Both the position numbers and the translations under genes were made by a program. Below, piece by piece: positions 31,307-43,767 of a stretch of 60,000 bases of DNA. Positions within the stretch are counted from its first letter, which is position 1, and each line of letters opens with the position of its first letter. Below the pieces are notes generated by a model. It did not search any database. It saw only the letters and a program-made list of their open reading frames with translations, and was not told the origin of the DNA. Source of the stretch: Mesostigma viride (Eukaryota > Streptophyta > Mesostigmatophyceae > Mesostigmatales > Mesostigmataceae). The stretch is from assembly GCA_009746045.1 (NCBI GenBank), contig RPFO01000366.1, positions 126,001 to 186,000 of the forward strand, in the 5' to 3' direction.

Positions 31307-34300
31307 ATGGGCCCTTGGCACGTTTATGCCCTCGACTTCGACGGCATTGTGTGCGACAGCTGTGGAGAGTCCTCATTGTCGGCATGGAAGGTATATAAGC
31401 ATGGCCACTAGCGTTTTCTCGGATTTTCGCTGTCTTTGGACAATTTCTTAATGCTACGTCCCTTAATTGTAATTTTGTCCTGCAGGCCGCTGCCAGATTG
31501 TATCCAGAGCTATTTGACCAAGGCGAACAGCTGGGCCTGAAGGATGGCATAATGGAGCAAATGCGGGTGGTACGCGTTGTGTAAAATGCTGGCCATTTCC
31601 CTGATAGTTCTACCCGTCTTATCGCTGTAATGTGAGAGCACTACGACTAAATGAGATCGCTTAACGGGAAAAAGTGGAACGGGGGGATGGAGGAGTATTT
31701 CTGGCCGAAATTCGCTGAACGCGTTTTCCCACACGATCGCAGGTGGGCCCTAGCGAGTTTAATAATACAAACGAGGGAATAGCACAGTAACAAGCGCCAT
31801 TCATGAATGTACCATTCCTGGTACGCAGGCTCAGGGTGTGCTATGTAGGAGGCGTGATCACATTCTGAGCACTCAGCCACGCTTACCGAAGCCACAATTG
31901 ATTGAGTGACCTAGTAGTGCCCCGAACGAGTAGTAGACGGCTTTTAAGCACGGATTCTTATATGAGCAACCTTATGTGCTTATATGAGCAACCATATGTG
32001 CTTAAGAGCAGTGGCATAGTTTCTTGCTCGGCGACGTCCCTGCAACAAACTGGCAGGAGGGCGGGACGATGGTCCAATACAGGACACCTGCCTGGTGTCG
32101 CTGCCCACGAGGCTGCGGTCATTTAATTTGTATCGAAACGAAAGACCATACTATCACAGGCGTCAAGGTTCTAGGATTATAAGTGCACACTTCCCCTGCC
32201 TTTCCTAGCTTTGAAAATGGTTGAATCCTTCTTTCCCAATAACCATTATCTTTTTCCCTATAGCTCAAGTGACAATGTGGTTGATCCACATTTCCCAGGA
32301 TGATTCCCTCCCTATGGGCTATACATAGCTTATATAAGCACATCCCTGCCAATGCTGGGCCAATGTCAACCACCATTGTGGTCCTGGCAATGCTCCCGCA
32401 GCTCCCAACAATGCTGACAGATGTGATATCTTCCCCATTCCAAGCGGGCAAATGTCAGCGCTGATGTCACTGTGCACACATGCCCTTGGCACCGCGATGT
32501 CATACTTTCTGGATAGCATCATAGTCGGTGGTCGCCTACCTTGCATAAAAACGGGTTGAACTCCGCTTTTCTGGGCCAAGCATGAGAATGCGCTGGCATG
32601 CGTGGCCGGCCATCCTTACAAACATGCACATCTACCCACCCACCCACCCACCCACCCACCCACCCACCCACCCACCCACCCACCCACCCACCCACCCACC
32701 CACCCACCCACCCACCCACCCACCCACCCACCCACCCACCCACCCACCCACCCACCCACCCACCCACCCACCCACCCACCCACCCACCCACCCACCCACC
32801 CACCCACCCACCCACCCACCCACCCACCCACCCACCCACCCACCCACCCACCTCGTTCCTGTTGCACCCGCTGCCCTTTTTGATGCTGTCGCACCCGGGT
32901 TGGAGGCCGGCTACGAGAACATGTGCTCACGGTTGCTATAACAGACTCTAAACATCCACCTCTGCCCACCCGTCAACCTCGTGTTCCTGTCGCGCCCGTC
33001 AACGTGTGTTCCTGTCTACCTTTTACCTGCGTGTGTGTATGGTATTATAGTATAGTGTTGCGTCTGTGTGTTCCTGTCCCCTTGCCAGGACCCTGCTCCA
33101 GCTTGTGTTCCCCTCAACCTGGAACCTCGTGTTCCTGTCCGCCCTTTAACCTCGTGTTCGTATCCACCCCCGCGCCCTCTCCACCCGCGCCATCTCCACC
33201 CCCGCTCCCTCGCTACACCCTTGACTCTCCCCCTCTCCCCCCACCATCCCCCCAGGTGCGCCCCGTGGTGGAGACGGGCTACGAGAACATCGTGCTGGTG
33301 CTGCTGCTGCTCGAGGCGCGGCTGCGCGAGGTGGTGGACCGCATCCCTGCTGGGGGGGTACGTAAGCTTACCCGCTGTATCCGCTACTTACTTGACGGCG
33401 TGAGGTGGTGGACCGCGTCCCTGCGGGGGGGGTGAGGAGTCCATCTTACCATGCTCATGCTTGGGTGGTGAGGGGCTGTTTAGGGCAGAGTACAGGAGTA
33501 GCCGGTCATGTCCTTGCCCATTGCTTCTAGCAGGCATGGCTTATAGCAGGGGTGGTGATTTCCTTGCCTGTTAGGGGGAAGATGGTGGACCGCATCCCTG
33601 CAGTTGTCTCTGCTTCCCGCTACGCGCATGATCCCACACACCTGCACATGATCCATCCTGGTCAGCACTTCCCCTGCCCCTTCCCTGTTGGTTGAGTAAG
33701 GGGTTGTGGGATCTCTAAGAAAGGGCTGCTTTACCCCTAGAATCTTGACTCTAGCGTGCCTCCAATATTAAGTCTCCGCATCCAGCAACATCCGTGAGCT
33801 GACCACTAATAAGTAAGTACTACGTAATAAGAACATATTATTATTGTTGTTGTTGTTATTACTATTATTATTATCATTATTATTGTTGTTGTTATTGTTA
33901 TTATTATAATAATAATACTACTATTATTATTTTTATTGTTGTTGTTATTATTATTATTACTATCCGTGGGCGCTAGCGCTGATGATTTGCACCCCATCCC
34001 CCAGGACACACTTGAGGACTGGGAGGATATTCACTGGCTTAGCACTACATTTCTAATACTAACATAATTCTCGGTGGGTACTGCGCTACAGGAGCGGTAC
34101 CCCACCCCCGAGGACATCCTGGAGGACTGGGAGGACATCCGCGAGCTGGCCATGGAGCGCATGGAATACGACAAGGACTTCCTGGTGGAGCTGTTCGGCT
34201 CCGTGCGCGACGAGTGGATCCAGACCGACCTCGCAGGCTGGATCGGGGCCAACCGGTGCGTGGCAGGTGGCAGTAATAGTCGTGGTGGCCCTGTTGACCG

Positions 34301-37300
34301 ATTGTACGGCGAAAAAGGGGTACTTGTCCGCCCGTGCATGCATGGCCTTGCGATGGCTTTCAGGGTGGCGGTGGACGGACCGGGCGCGAATAGGACTTGC
34401 GTGTTCCCTACAGCCGTCGCGTGCTCCCTGGAAGACATGGTTGGGGGAGGCGGGTAGGGAGAACATAGATAGGCATTGTGAACTCAGAGTTAGGGGAACC
34501 GTAACTTATTCTACGGTAGTACTTTGCCACCCTAGTACCTGCGCTCGATTCACGTGACTAGGCGCGCGATTGACTCGAGCGCTCATGTTCAATCCCAGCA
34601 TCCATGTTCAGTGACCAGTTTGCACGGCAGAACAGGCAGCTCGCAGCGGGTCGATCGGCAATGCATGGGTCTTGCCGTTGTCAAGCCCACTCCTGGTGTG
34701 GGTCCATAAGAACCACCAAGGAAAAGGTAACACCATTGCCTGCCTCCCCGCCCGCCCGCCCGCCCGCCCGCCCGCCCGCCCGCCCGCATGCATGCATGCA
34801 TGCATGCATGCATGCGTGCGTGCCCAGTTTCGCTGCTGGCAGGCTGTGCGCGACGATGCTATTAGGATAATGGCACAGCCTGCCCACCCATGCACCCCGT
34901 ACTGTAGACTGCCGCGCAGTAGTTGCAGCAACACTACGAGAATGTCGACAACAGGTCCCTTGTTGCCATATGAATACTTCTGTAGCTGGACAGGGGCTCA
35001 CGCCATGTCTTTATCCTTCGCTCCCCTTGGCTCTGTGGACGCATGTTGGGGGGCTTATTGACACTAGTTATTGGGGGTCTATTGAGTCCTTCTTGTCCCT
35101 TGTTTGCTCCCCTCGATGCCCCCTTACTGTTTTATTGACACTAGTTATTGGGGGTCTATTGAGTCCTTCTTGTCCCTTGTTTGCTCCCCTCGATGCCCCC
35201 TTCCCTGCAGGCTGTACCCCGGCGTGGCGGACGCGCTGCGCTTCATGTCCTCCCCCGTGTATATAGTGACCACCAAACAGGTGTGAGTGACGACTGAACT
35301 AGTGAAAGTGTTGCCACCAGCGCAGTCCCCCCAAGCCTCACATGCCTGGTGGGGCTATTCACCATGGTTGTACAAAAGTTCCACAAGAACCAGGATCCCT
35401 TCCCCCTTCCCCCTTCCCCCCTCCCACCCCCGATCTGCCCCACTCGTCCTTGCTGCGAGGGTATGCATGTTGGGGAGTGATGCCTGCTTTACACACTCGC
35501 ACCCTCATTTTTGAAGTTGAGTTTTTGAAATTGAGTTTTTCTGGAAGGGCGGATGTTCCTCTTCAAGCGATTCTTAAGTATGCATCCAATCAATCAGGAA
35601 AGATATGGGCAGCACAATTTTTGCAGCCTCATCACTGCCATCGTGCCTCATATCCCCTCCAATTCAGGGTTGAAAGTGCTCTTTGTTACATACATCACCC
35701 CAACTTCTGATTCAGACATGTCGTCTCTTTAAGACGCACGTTTAGCAGCACGCTTGCTGCGCGATGCAGCTCCCATCGGCAGCGTCTAATCTCAAATTTC
35801 CTTCCTCTACCCCGCATGGGCCTTAAGCTATGCTCCGATTTCAACGTGCTCTTATGACGGCCTTGCTCTGCCATTTCCCTGCCCTAGCCTATTGTCCGCA
35901 ACATACCGTCCTATATGACCAATGTGCCGTAGCCTACGCTTCGTCTATGCTTGCAGCTCTGTGTACCTAAGCTCCTCCTCCACATGCTCTCTTGTGTGGA
36001 TCGGTTTGTGGCGGGTGCATCCCAGGCTCGGTTCGCACTCGCCATTCTTCGGGAGATGGCTGGGATAAACTTCCCCGAAGACAAGATTTTCGGGCTGGGC
36101 ACCGGGTATGTTCCGCCTATCGAAGTACTACGGTGTCCGTATTACTCCTTGGTGTTACCTGGTTTTCTCCTTGGTACAACCTTACTATGGGCACCACGTA
36201 TGTCCCTCCTATTCCAGATTTTCTGGGCACCGGGTATATCCCTCTAGTCTCTGGTACCCATGAGACAATTTGCGCAGGCATGGCACTACTAAATCCTGCA
36301 GTGACCATGGTACCGCTGAGACAATAAGTGCAGGCGTGGCATTACTATAGTATAGTGGCCATGGTATCCATGAGACAACCAGCGCAGGCATAGCATTACT
36401 CCACTGTAGTGACCATGGTCTTCCTGAGACAATTAGCGTAGGCATGGCACTACTATACTAACGTGACCATGGTACCCATGACACGACCAGAGCAGGCCTC
36501 AAATCTGGAAGATGCGAAGCATGGAAGCTCGAGCCTGCCTTTATATTGTTTTCCGGTATAGTTGTAGTACAATGCATTCCTCTCCTCTACTGTATGATAC
36601 GGTATTGCTGCAGTACGATGCATTCCTCTACTGTACTATATTATACAGTATTGCTGTAGTACAATGCATTCCTCTATTCGATGCTTCTTTTTTGGGCAGC
36701 AGGTACGTATATCCTACCTCTTAAATACTCTGCGTTCTCTCTGAGCACCAGTTATGCATGATGTCATCGTCAAACAGCATATAGTAAACTAAATGCTGCT
36801 GACGGTTACGCGGAAAAACGCGAAAACTCAGCTTAGCTCCAACACGGATTGGAACCAGGACCTTTGGCACAGATCCCGCGGCTATGTAGGGGCCTGCGGA
36901 TCCAAAGGCATCCCAAACTATAACCCAGACTGCAAAAAAACTCTCCTTCCCCCCTCTCCCCCTCTCCCCCTCTCCCCCTCTCCCCCTCTCCCCCTCTCCC
37001 CCTCTCACCCTCTTCCCCTCCCCCCTCTGTGGAAAACTCTTTACTGGACATTGGTGGCAGTAATTTGGAAATTGCGGTGAATACGCTGCTTGGGAAGGGT
37101 GGCTAGGAGTACTACACACCTGTCCACTCGGTACTTGGTGTTGAAACATGAAACGGATGTATACCAGGCTTTTTCTGGGCACAAGGCAACATTTCTGATA
37201 GTGAGCCATCACCGGTTCGCTAGAACCATGAAAAGTAAATGACGGGGCGCCCTCACAATGCCTAGCAGGGGTACCTGCCTAGCGGCCGTCACCTGGAATC

Positions 37301-38793
37301 TTGGGTCAACGACCAGCACTGGGTAACCATGTCTCGCTTCCTAAACGCTCAGTGTGTCCCTGGCAATTGTATGTCACTGGCAGGCCAAAGACGGAGATCC
37401 TGAAGATGCTGCAGGCAAAACCCGAGCACCAGGGGGCCGCGTTCCAGTGAGTCTTGCCACCTTTCACCGCTGCGCACAGCAATCCTGGTGGTTGGTTGGA
37501 TTCCAAATTTCTAGTTTCGATCCGCCATCCACCCGCATCATCTCGCTGCCTTTCCTGAACGCCGAATCTCCTTTTTAGGTTCGTTTGTTGAGTACTCGTT
37601 TCACTTTGCTTGACCTGCAAACCGTGGGCAGTGGCTTGTGAAAGTAACGATTTGATTGGGTGCTCACTATATAAAGGCTCGTGTCAACTGGGAGGGCACT
37701 CTTGTTGCACAGGGTGGGAATCTCATTGGATTTTTATTGGAGTCTCTATGCACAGTGGGGGTTTCTTCTCGTTGCGTTGGGATGGAAACTCCTGGTATTG
37801 GAGTGGGACAGGACCCTCAACCCCCCTGCCAAGCTCATATGTCTGATGTGAAGGTCCTCATTTGGACCGCATTTTTGAATGATTTAACTGATTATTTAGT
37901 GAGGCATGTCTGTCTCGCCCCGCTGCTCTGGATGGCCGCAGCTTTGTGGAGGACCGCGTGCAGACTCTGTTCAACGTCATCAAAGTAAAAGAACTTGACA
38001 TTTGGCGGCTTTATCTAGGCAAGTCCAGTGTGCTTGTTGATGCTTGTATTTGCTTGTAAAGACGGTTCTGGCTACGGATAGTATGATATTATTTGATGGC
38101 ACTGAAGTGATAGGGGAAATAATGGGTGTCATGCTCATCGGGCCATGTTCTGAGAGCACCAAGGGTGTCAGCACTGTTTGTCGGCACATGCTTTGTTGTG
38201 TTCAGCTAGTGTTTCAGGGGGGGGATGAGGGGGTGAGGGAAGGGTATGGGGTGGAGTTCAGGGGAAAACGGGACGGGAGGGCACCGGGGGGGGGGGGGGG
38301 GGGGAGCGCCAGCGGGAGCAAAAGGGTGGATGTGTGGGGGAGCAAACTAAGCAAGCAAGTCTGGGGCTGCTGATAAACAGGAGGCAGTTTAATGCTGGCT
38401 TTTCTGCATGGTGTGTTGCAAGATTTTGGTACCGCTTGCCAGAGGTTTCATGGTGTGCTCTTTTGCAATGGATTCTTCAAGAGGCCATCCTTCCTGTTTT
38501 TCTTATGTGAATGAGCACTTGCCTGCATGTCATGCACCCTGCGCCACAGAAAGTCGACCCCAAACTTTGGGTTTACCGTCGTGGGCTTTAACCAGCAACC
38601 TTGGCGTGCTTGTCATATGTTAAGTGAGACAACTACGTTGGTTATTTGCCATCTTCCTTCCATCTTGTGCGATCTGGTCTGGGGTGTGGCAGGTAACTGG
38701 GGCTACAACACGCCTGAAGAACGGAAACAGGCAGAGGATACGCCGCGAATAGAAGTCATTGACCTGCCTGTCTTCTGCGCAAAGTTGGTATGA
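31307..38793 (+). CDS. HAD-superfamily protein, plant At2g45990-like
   Basis: Nine exons join with perfect phase into 274 residues: 31307-31390, 31486-31569, 33256-33357, 34092-34255, 35211-35280, 36026-36105, 37384-37446, 37942-38018 and 38693-38793. HAD motif I is ALDFDGIVCDS (exon 1), the motif II region is VYIVTTKQ (exon 5), the motif III-like Lys is in GTGPKTEILK (exons 6/7) and the acidic motif IV is HFVEDR (exons 7/8). Blocks RPVVETGYEN, WIGANR and LGNWGYNT match a plant/cyanobacterial HAD family of about 270 residues whose substrate is, to my knowledge, unknown; one plant member carries an rRNA methyltransferase label that its motifs do not support. Intron 8 has a GC donor (TAG|GCAAGT). 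Introns hold microsatellites and decayed copies of exon ends. The start is the first in-frame ATG, just before motif I; no transit peptide is seen. Confidence 0.92.
32634..32851. repeat. (CCCA)n tetranucleotide array
   Basis: About 54 uninterrupted units in HAD intron 2. It yields spurious PTHP and GGWV reading frames. Confidence 0.98.
32878..32941 (+). repeat. Decayed upstream copy of HAD exon 3
   Basis: GGAGGCCGGCTACGAGAACAT matches GGAGACGGGCTACGAGAACA of exon 3 (33256-33357), preceded by similar sequence (GCACCCGGGTT versus GCGCCCCGTGG). It ends in a stop. No splice acceptor is kept. Confidence 0.6.
33392..33602 (+). repeat. Two echoes of HAD exon 3 end and donor
   Basis: GAGGTGGTGGACCGCGTCCC with a following G-run (about 33401-33434) and GATGGTGGACCGCATCCCTG (about 33577-33597) both repeat the 3' end of exon 3 (33328-33357). 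They lie about 70 and 245 bp downstream in the intron. Confidence 0.75.
33838..33962. repeat. (TTA/TTG)n low-complexity tract
   Basis: ATT/GTT trinucleotide mixture in HAD intron 3. Confidence 0.9.
33992..34040 (+). repeat. Decayed upstream copy of HAD exon 4
   Basis: CTTGAGGACTGGGAGGATAT is a diverged copy of CTGGAGGACTGGGAGGACAT in exon 4 (34092-34255), including the preceding CCCCAGGACA. It lies about 100 bp upstream of the functional copy. Confidence 0.72.
34744..34822. repeat. (CCCG)n then (CATG)n arrays
   Basis: Adjacent tetranucleotide tracts in HAD intron 4. Confidence 0.95.
35057..35208 (+). repeat. 76-bp tandem duplication before HAD exon 5
   Basis: 35057-35132 and 35133-35208 are nearly identical (TTATTGACACTAGTTATTGG...). 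Only the second copy ends in the acceptor CCCTGCAG. Confidence 0.9.
36208..36243 (+). repeat. Echo of HAD exon 6 end and donor
   Basis: AGATTTTCTGGGCACCGGGTATA repeats the exon 6 end AGATTTTCGGGCTGGGCACC plus GG|GTATG (36083-36110), about 125 bp downstream in the intron. Confidence 0.7.
36250..36500. repeat. About 55-bp tandem repeat, 4-5 copies
   Basis: Units contain CATGAGACAACCAGCGCAGG and GTGACCATGGTA. The core equals the dispersed 35-bp element found at 18427 and 40076. Confidence 0.85.
36800..37135 (-). repeat. Possible tRNA-related SINE, copy 1
   Basis: Shares three ordered blocks with 50530-50815: CGCGGAAAAACGCGAAAA, a tRNA 3'-half-like segment with a B-box-like GGTTCCAATC (minus sense), and AGGAGTACTACACACCTGTC. 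It also includes a (CCCCTCT)n tract at about 36948-37024, unique to this copy. Confidence 0.4.
38281..38304. repeat. Poly-G tract
   Basis: A G-run of more than 15 bases in HAD intron 8. Confidence 0.95.
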
Positions 38794-38843
38794 GGGCAAC
38801 GACAGTATACTTGAAGCTGCCCATTCCATGGGCCCGCCTGCCT

Positions 38844-39286
38844 TAATTAATTAAGAACATACCTCCGTGGGGAGGATATGTAACACATATCCCTGAGAAG
38901 GGGTTTTTCATACATTCTAGGCGACAACCTGCGGGTGGTTGGTGTAAACTGCCACCAACTCGGGGTGCACAATTGAGGTGCACCTGCACCACCATGTATT
39001 CCAGCAGCTCTGCAAAGTTGCGGACATGGGGTGGAAGATGATCATGGAGCCATAAGCAATGGCTAGAGCATGATGGCTTCTCAGCAGAGAGCGGCTCTCT
39101 GCATTGGCAAAGCATGGCTGACTCACAGCGGATGCAGTAAGGCTGCCCAATGGTCCAGAGCCCACAGTTAGGCTTGGAACACATTTAGATCGAGGCGCCG
39201 GCGGGAGGGGCCGGCTTGGGAGAATATAAAGGCCTCTCCCGGAGCCTGAGGTTTTGGGGGGGCATACCCAGGGTTAACCCACAACC
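38844..39286 (-). mobile_element. Longest truncated family-2 retroelement, 11-bp TSD
   Basis: A TTAATTAATTAAG tail and hairpin at 38857-38881 (ACATA-T-CCTCC-CCAC-GGAGG-TATGT in sense) lead into the family-2 3' region and about 240 bp more. It is flanked by CCCGCCTGCCT (38833-38843 and 39287-39297). It inserted 50 bp after the HAD stop codon, next to an older LINE tail (39298 to about 39440). Confidence 0.85.
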
Positions 39287-39297
39287 CCCGCCTGCCT

Positions 39298-39440
39298 AAA
39301 TTTATTTCATAATTAATCAATTACATAATTAAACACGTGCTCCCTGAGTCCCGGAGTGTTAACCCTGATGAATGGATGGATAGACAAACAATCCTACCCG
39401 GTTCTATTGCATGTATCTATCTAACACCTAAACTAACAAG
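39298..39440 (-). mobile_element. Degenerate LINE 3' tail
   Basis: ATTAATCAATTACATAATTA tail, a decayed hairpin (CGTGCTCC...CGGAG, 39333-39355), a GATGGATGG tract and the LINE 3'UTR words (CCTACC, ATCTATCTAACA) in minus orientation. Confidence 0.65.
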
Positions 39441-39509
39441 CCAAGGGACATGCGATGTAGCTGGTAGTGCCAAGCCCTAGCGGTCACGCACACACAAAAT
39501 AATTTCTTT

Positions 39510-40078
39510 CCCCCGAGTACTTCTTTTACCCCGACAAGGTTGTCGCCGGTTCTCAAATTGTCAAATTGTCAAAATTGTCACTTCATTCACGCCGGCGGAC
39601 TATGTACCTACGGACTAGGTACCTGCGGACTGCTTGACGCGGAGTCGCCGGGCTTTAAGTTCTGTAACATACCACAACTCGCCGCGACGCGCCGCCGCGC
39701 TCTTTTCTACTTCTTTTGGTACATGGCTTGCGTTGGGTTCATCGACGAGCATCGACGGTGCGATCCGACGGCGGAGAATAAGTTTGCCACAGCACAGCGC
39801 TCGCGACGCGATGGCTCTTTTCCATGTACAACGTGAGATGCAAAGTCCGCAACGCTGACCGGAAATTCCGTCCAACACCATCGTACAGTACTACCAGTCA
39901 ACCTCTTCTCTGCATTTCAGCCGTCAAATCAGGGTCGAATGCGCAATTGATCTTGAAACGTCTCCGTTCGTCTCCGGGACACTTCCGCGACTTATAAGTA
40001 CTCAGTTCCGTCACCCTTGACATGTTGTCGTACAATACTACAAATTCACCCCAATAGAAATTCGCGTCCGAACATATC
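39510..40078. mobile_element. Single arm of the foldback element family
   Basis: Blocks around 39540-39580 (CAAATTGTCAAATTGTCAAA), 39800-39880 (TTTTCCATGTACAACGTGAG, ATTCCGTCCAACACC) and 40005-40075 (GTCACCCTTGACATGTTGTC, AATAGAAATTCGCGTCCGAA) match arms of the 45728-47192 palindrome in order, at perhaps 70-85% identity. Only one arm is present. Confidence 0.6.
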
Positions 40079-40633
40079 AAGGAGACAACCAGCGCAGGCC
40101 AGAAATCGGGAGGATCCGGACCATGGTGGCTGGAGCCTGCCGTTATCTTGTCCGCGTGTTCGAGTCGTTCAGGATGATGAAGATGAATGGTGATGGAAAT
40201 GTGTATCCTTGTGCATTGAAATTATGGCTGGCTTACGTGTAGAGCGACTAGATGACCTAGACGGTGGGGCCGGAAACAGCATGCTTGATCAGGGCGTGTG
40301 TTTCGACCCTAACTGGCCGGGAGTGTCTAGTGGTGAGCACCATTGCTGCGATCGCTCTCCCACCATTTACGAGGAAATACCCGCAAATGGAAAACCACTG
40401 AAAAGGTCTAGCTAGTCAGTCATCACGTTAGCCATGCCATGATTCCAAACGTCCAAGAACTGCACACGGTGCAAAGGCAAAAAGCCGGAGGACAGCACTT
40501 TCAAATGGGCGGCGGGAGCCAAAAGCCCGCGTATGCCAGAAAACATCGTGTTACTGCAGCGACGCGACGATGTGGACAACGAATCCAGTGCCAAGCTCGG
40601 AACGGTCGCAAAGGAGATCTGGCATCACAGGGT

Positions 40634-41303
40634 TCAGATGTGCGGAGATACTATGCGATCCAGTCGGTCCACGACCTGTTTGTAGAGCTTGTGCCACCAA
40701 GGGGCAGCACCGAACAGATGCGGGTGACGTTGCAAAAAACACCGGACTTGACGGAGCATAATGTCTCGGTCATAGTCTTTGACCAACAAACGATGCAAGA
40801 GTTCAACAAGAGTCGTGATGAAATCGACAGGATAAGAACAAAGACGAGAAAAACGATGTAACTGACTAAGAACAACACCATATTTTGCTGTGTGGGAAAG
40901 GAGACTGTGAATATCGGGGCTACGAATAAAAGGAATTTGCTGGTATTTAGGATCCTTGCGCTTATCATAGACAGCCGTACGCCAGCCCTTCTTGTTATGG
41001 GTAATGTTAAGATCGAGGTAATTGCAATGAGTATCCTCCGACGTGAGCTTTAATGTGAGGGACGCTTGCGGGTAGATGCCAGGCAGACCAGCGGTGATGT
41101 ACAAATGGGTTGCGAAATCAGGGTTGTCGAAAGCAATGACATCATCAATGTATCGACATGTGTGGATAAAACGCCTGATGAGAACATCATAGTTTGAGGC
41201 AATGAGATTCTCCATGAATGCAAGCTCATAAGTGTATAGGGAGAGGTTTGCAAGGAGCCCGGCACAGTTAGTGCCCATAGGGATGCCGATACCTTGTTGG
41301 TAT
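40634..41303 (-). pseudogene. Penelope-like/uncharacterised retroelement RT fragment
   Basis: Minus-strand reading from the LINE junction gives YQQGIGIPMGTNCAGLLANL, then the catalytic RYIDDVIAF, YLDLNIT, TAVYDKRKD and AYGV-like KYGVVLSQLHRFSRLC, about 220 residues to a stop at 40636-40634. The GIPMGTN and YIDD pattern is that of an RT family widespread in animals and algae that I place nearest Penelope-like elements. Across the LINE (41304-45468) its upstream residues continue at 45477-45495 (NTFI, FAGN) with two stop codons. No GIY-YIG endonuclease was seen. The element is broken at both ends. Confidence 0.6.
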
Positions 41304-42633
41304 ACACGCCATTCCGCCGCCGGGTGATATTTCAGTGATCCTCCCTGGTGTCGCTGCCAAGTATCGCCTGGCTGCCCGCACCCTCCCCACCTTGCCTCCG
41401 CGCCGGCAGCTTGCTGTCCACCGTCACGCACCGACAGTGGTCGCCGCCAGGCAGATGCTCCGCCGCAACAGAGATCCGATCGCCAAACCTGGGCTGCAAG
41501 CAGCTCTGAGGGCCGCCTACGAGCAGGCTGAGAAGGCAGATGCTCAACAGATGGTCAAGGACCTGCGCAGCTGCCAGCAGAAGCACGACGGCAAGGGGGC
41601 CTAGCTGGTTCTGGTACAAGCGCCTCGGGCACCCGGCCGGACGGCCTCGGCCGGCCCCACCGCCACGACGTCCCTGGCGCCCCAGCCAAGCGGCTTCGTA
41701 CCTGGGCCACGGCCACGGCCGAGGTCGTGGGGACAGCTGCGCCGCCCCCACCCCTGCTCCCAGCCGCCGCCGCCCGCCCGGCCGCCCTGGCCGGCCCCGC
41801 TGGGCCCCCGGCCCCGCCTAGGTCAGCGGCGGACTACCTAGTCCCCCCGCTGGTCGGCCCACTTGGCGACCCGTCTGACATGCCTCCTTTCACCTCTCGC
41901 GAGGTCACGGAGGCGGTCCAGCGCCTGCGTTATGACGCAGCCACCGGCTCTGACGAGATTCCTGCCGCAGTTGTAAAACTTGCAGCCGAATTCGAGGACA
42001 CTGGTGTTATGCTGCTCTTCCGGGACATCTGCAACCGCCTTCTGCTGTCGTCGCAACCACCTCCAGCGGCCTGGCAACACAGTTTTCGCACGATGCTGTA
42101 CAAGAACAAGGGGTTGCCTGCCGACCCCGGCAACTGCAGAGGGGTGTGCATTCAAAGTGCCCCCCTCAAGCTTCTTATGCGGCTCATCCTGAACCGCCTG
42201 CGCACGGCCCTGGACGGTCACCTCAGCGAGACTCAGCACGGCTTCCGTTCAGGTCGCAACACAGTACAGGCGCTCTTCGCTACTCGCCGACTGCATGGTG
42301 GAGGAACTGCAACGCCTTCAGCCTGGTGAGTCCCCTTTGCACCTTGTGCTGGTGGACTTCATCAAAGCCTTCGATTCGGTTTTCTGGCCTGCGCTTTGGG
42401 ACATCCTCGAGTTGTTCCGGATCCCCCGCCCCCTGATGGCTGTCATCCGCAACCTGTATGAAGGGTCCACCACTTCGGTGCGCACTTCTTACGGGACCAC
42501 GCCCCCATGCCCTTTACAGAAGGGTGTGTGGCAGGGCTGCGTGCTGTCGCCCTACCTGTTCATTATTGTTGTCGAATACGTAATGATTCAGGCGCGCAAG
42601 CGATTTGCCCGCATCGTGGTCAGGGAACCAGGA

Positions 42634-43767
42634 TGTCACGTCCGTGATCATTTACGTCCGTGCACTCAAGAAGTTACGCGGTTGCCGTAATCGGAATCGT
42701 TACCGACGTTTGGTTGGTTCCGATTCAGTAGGCCGCAGGCTTTGTTCCTTGGGCCGGTGTGGAGCGCCGCGCCGGAAAGGCCTGAATTTCTAGAGTGACA
42801 GTCTTAGGTGACCTGACTTAGGTTCAGGCACAAGACTTTGGGGCGCAAAGCCTTGGTGGCTTGCGCAATATTCCGGTGCGTGACATTTGGCAGTTACGAA
42901 TCTTTTGTATTGTCCAGACGGAATGATGTTCAGTCCATCGGACAAAGCTAGATACGCAGATCGTAGTGTGCGGTGTGCTGGCTCGCACGTGGCTGTCGAA
43001 CAGACTTGCTAAGCATTTTGCTGGCAGTCTAACTGCACGTCAGGCGGCTTGCTGGCAAATGCGACAGCGCATGGATGCCGGGATTTTTGGAGGTATTTAG
43101 GAGCACGGCAGCGGCCATGGTGGTCGTTGTTCGCTCGTTACTCTCCCTCACAACTTGGTGTTGTCGTCAAGGGGTTTAATAGTGGAACAATCCGGAGCAG
43201 CCCCCGAGAGTGGTTGCAATATGAGTAGTTGTCATGAGATTGGTTGACGGAAGTGATAACTGTTTGGTTTCGTCAAGATGATGTGTGTATTGTGGGCGAG
43301 ACTCGGGAAGGAACCCGGTCGTCGTTGGCCAGTGAGCCATAGCTGGGGTAAGCGGGATAGGTAGACAGGATAGGGGGCGCTAAAGGACACTGCCAGCCGT
43401 AAGCCAAGCGGAGCAATGTGGCGTCACCCGAGGCCTGCTAGGTTATCAAGAACCGCTTAGCCTTATTTGGACAGTGACGCACAAGTACGACATTATACGA
43501 CTAGACAACACTTGTATTCTTGTCGATGTCTTTTGAAATTAAATGTGAATGGTTTGGTTGCTTTCCAAATATATAAAGCATCATGGTTTTATTCTACACC
43601 TGGCTGGCTACGGAATTGCCTGTCATGAGGTCGGCGGCCACTGAAGCATGAGGACGGACCATCTCACAGGATTTTTGAATATAGTGGATCACACACATGA
43701 GTACTCTATTGCTATGGATATGCATTCCAAGTGATAGGCTAGGATATAATGGCACGCAAACGCGACA
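42634..43767. mobile_element. Solo LTR, 1,134 bp
   Basis: It begins TGTCAC and ends GCGACA, so it is TG...CA with inverted TGTCRC ends. It is flanked by the 4-bp duplication AGGA (42630-42633, 43768-43771) in the middle of LINE sequence that is continuous in the other copy. There is no coding region. A TATATAAAG box lies at about 43570, suggesting plus-strand transcription. It is probably left by recombination between the two LTRs of a retrotransposon. Confidence 0.8.

Noticed and set aside
32519-32969. PTHP and GGWV repeat proteins around 32.6-32.9 kb
   Set aside because: Translations of a pure CCCA tetranucleotide array in HAD intron 2.
33256-34255. Intron gain by simple AGGT tandem duplication as the origin of the exon echoes
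   Set aside because: That model predicts echoes adjoining the opposite splice site; most echoes here lie elsewhere, so it is not a full explanation.
36841-36960. Second tRNA gene
   Set aside because: A B-box-like word is present, but the acceptor, D and anticodon stems do not pair; treated as SINE-like.
31307-38793. HAD gene as a 16S rRNA methyltransferase (a label I recall for a plant relative)
   Set aside because: The visible motifs are HAD-type (DFDG, TTK, ED); no SAM-binding motif is seen.
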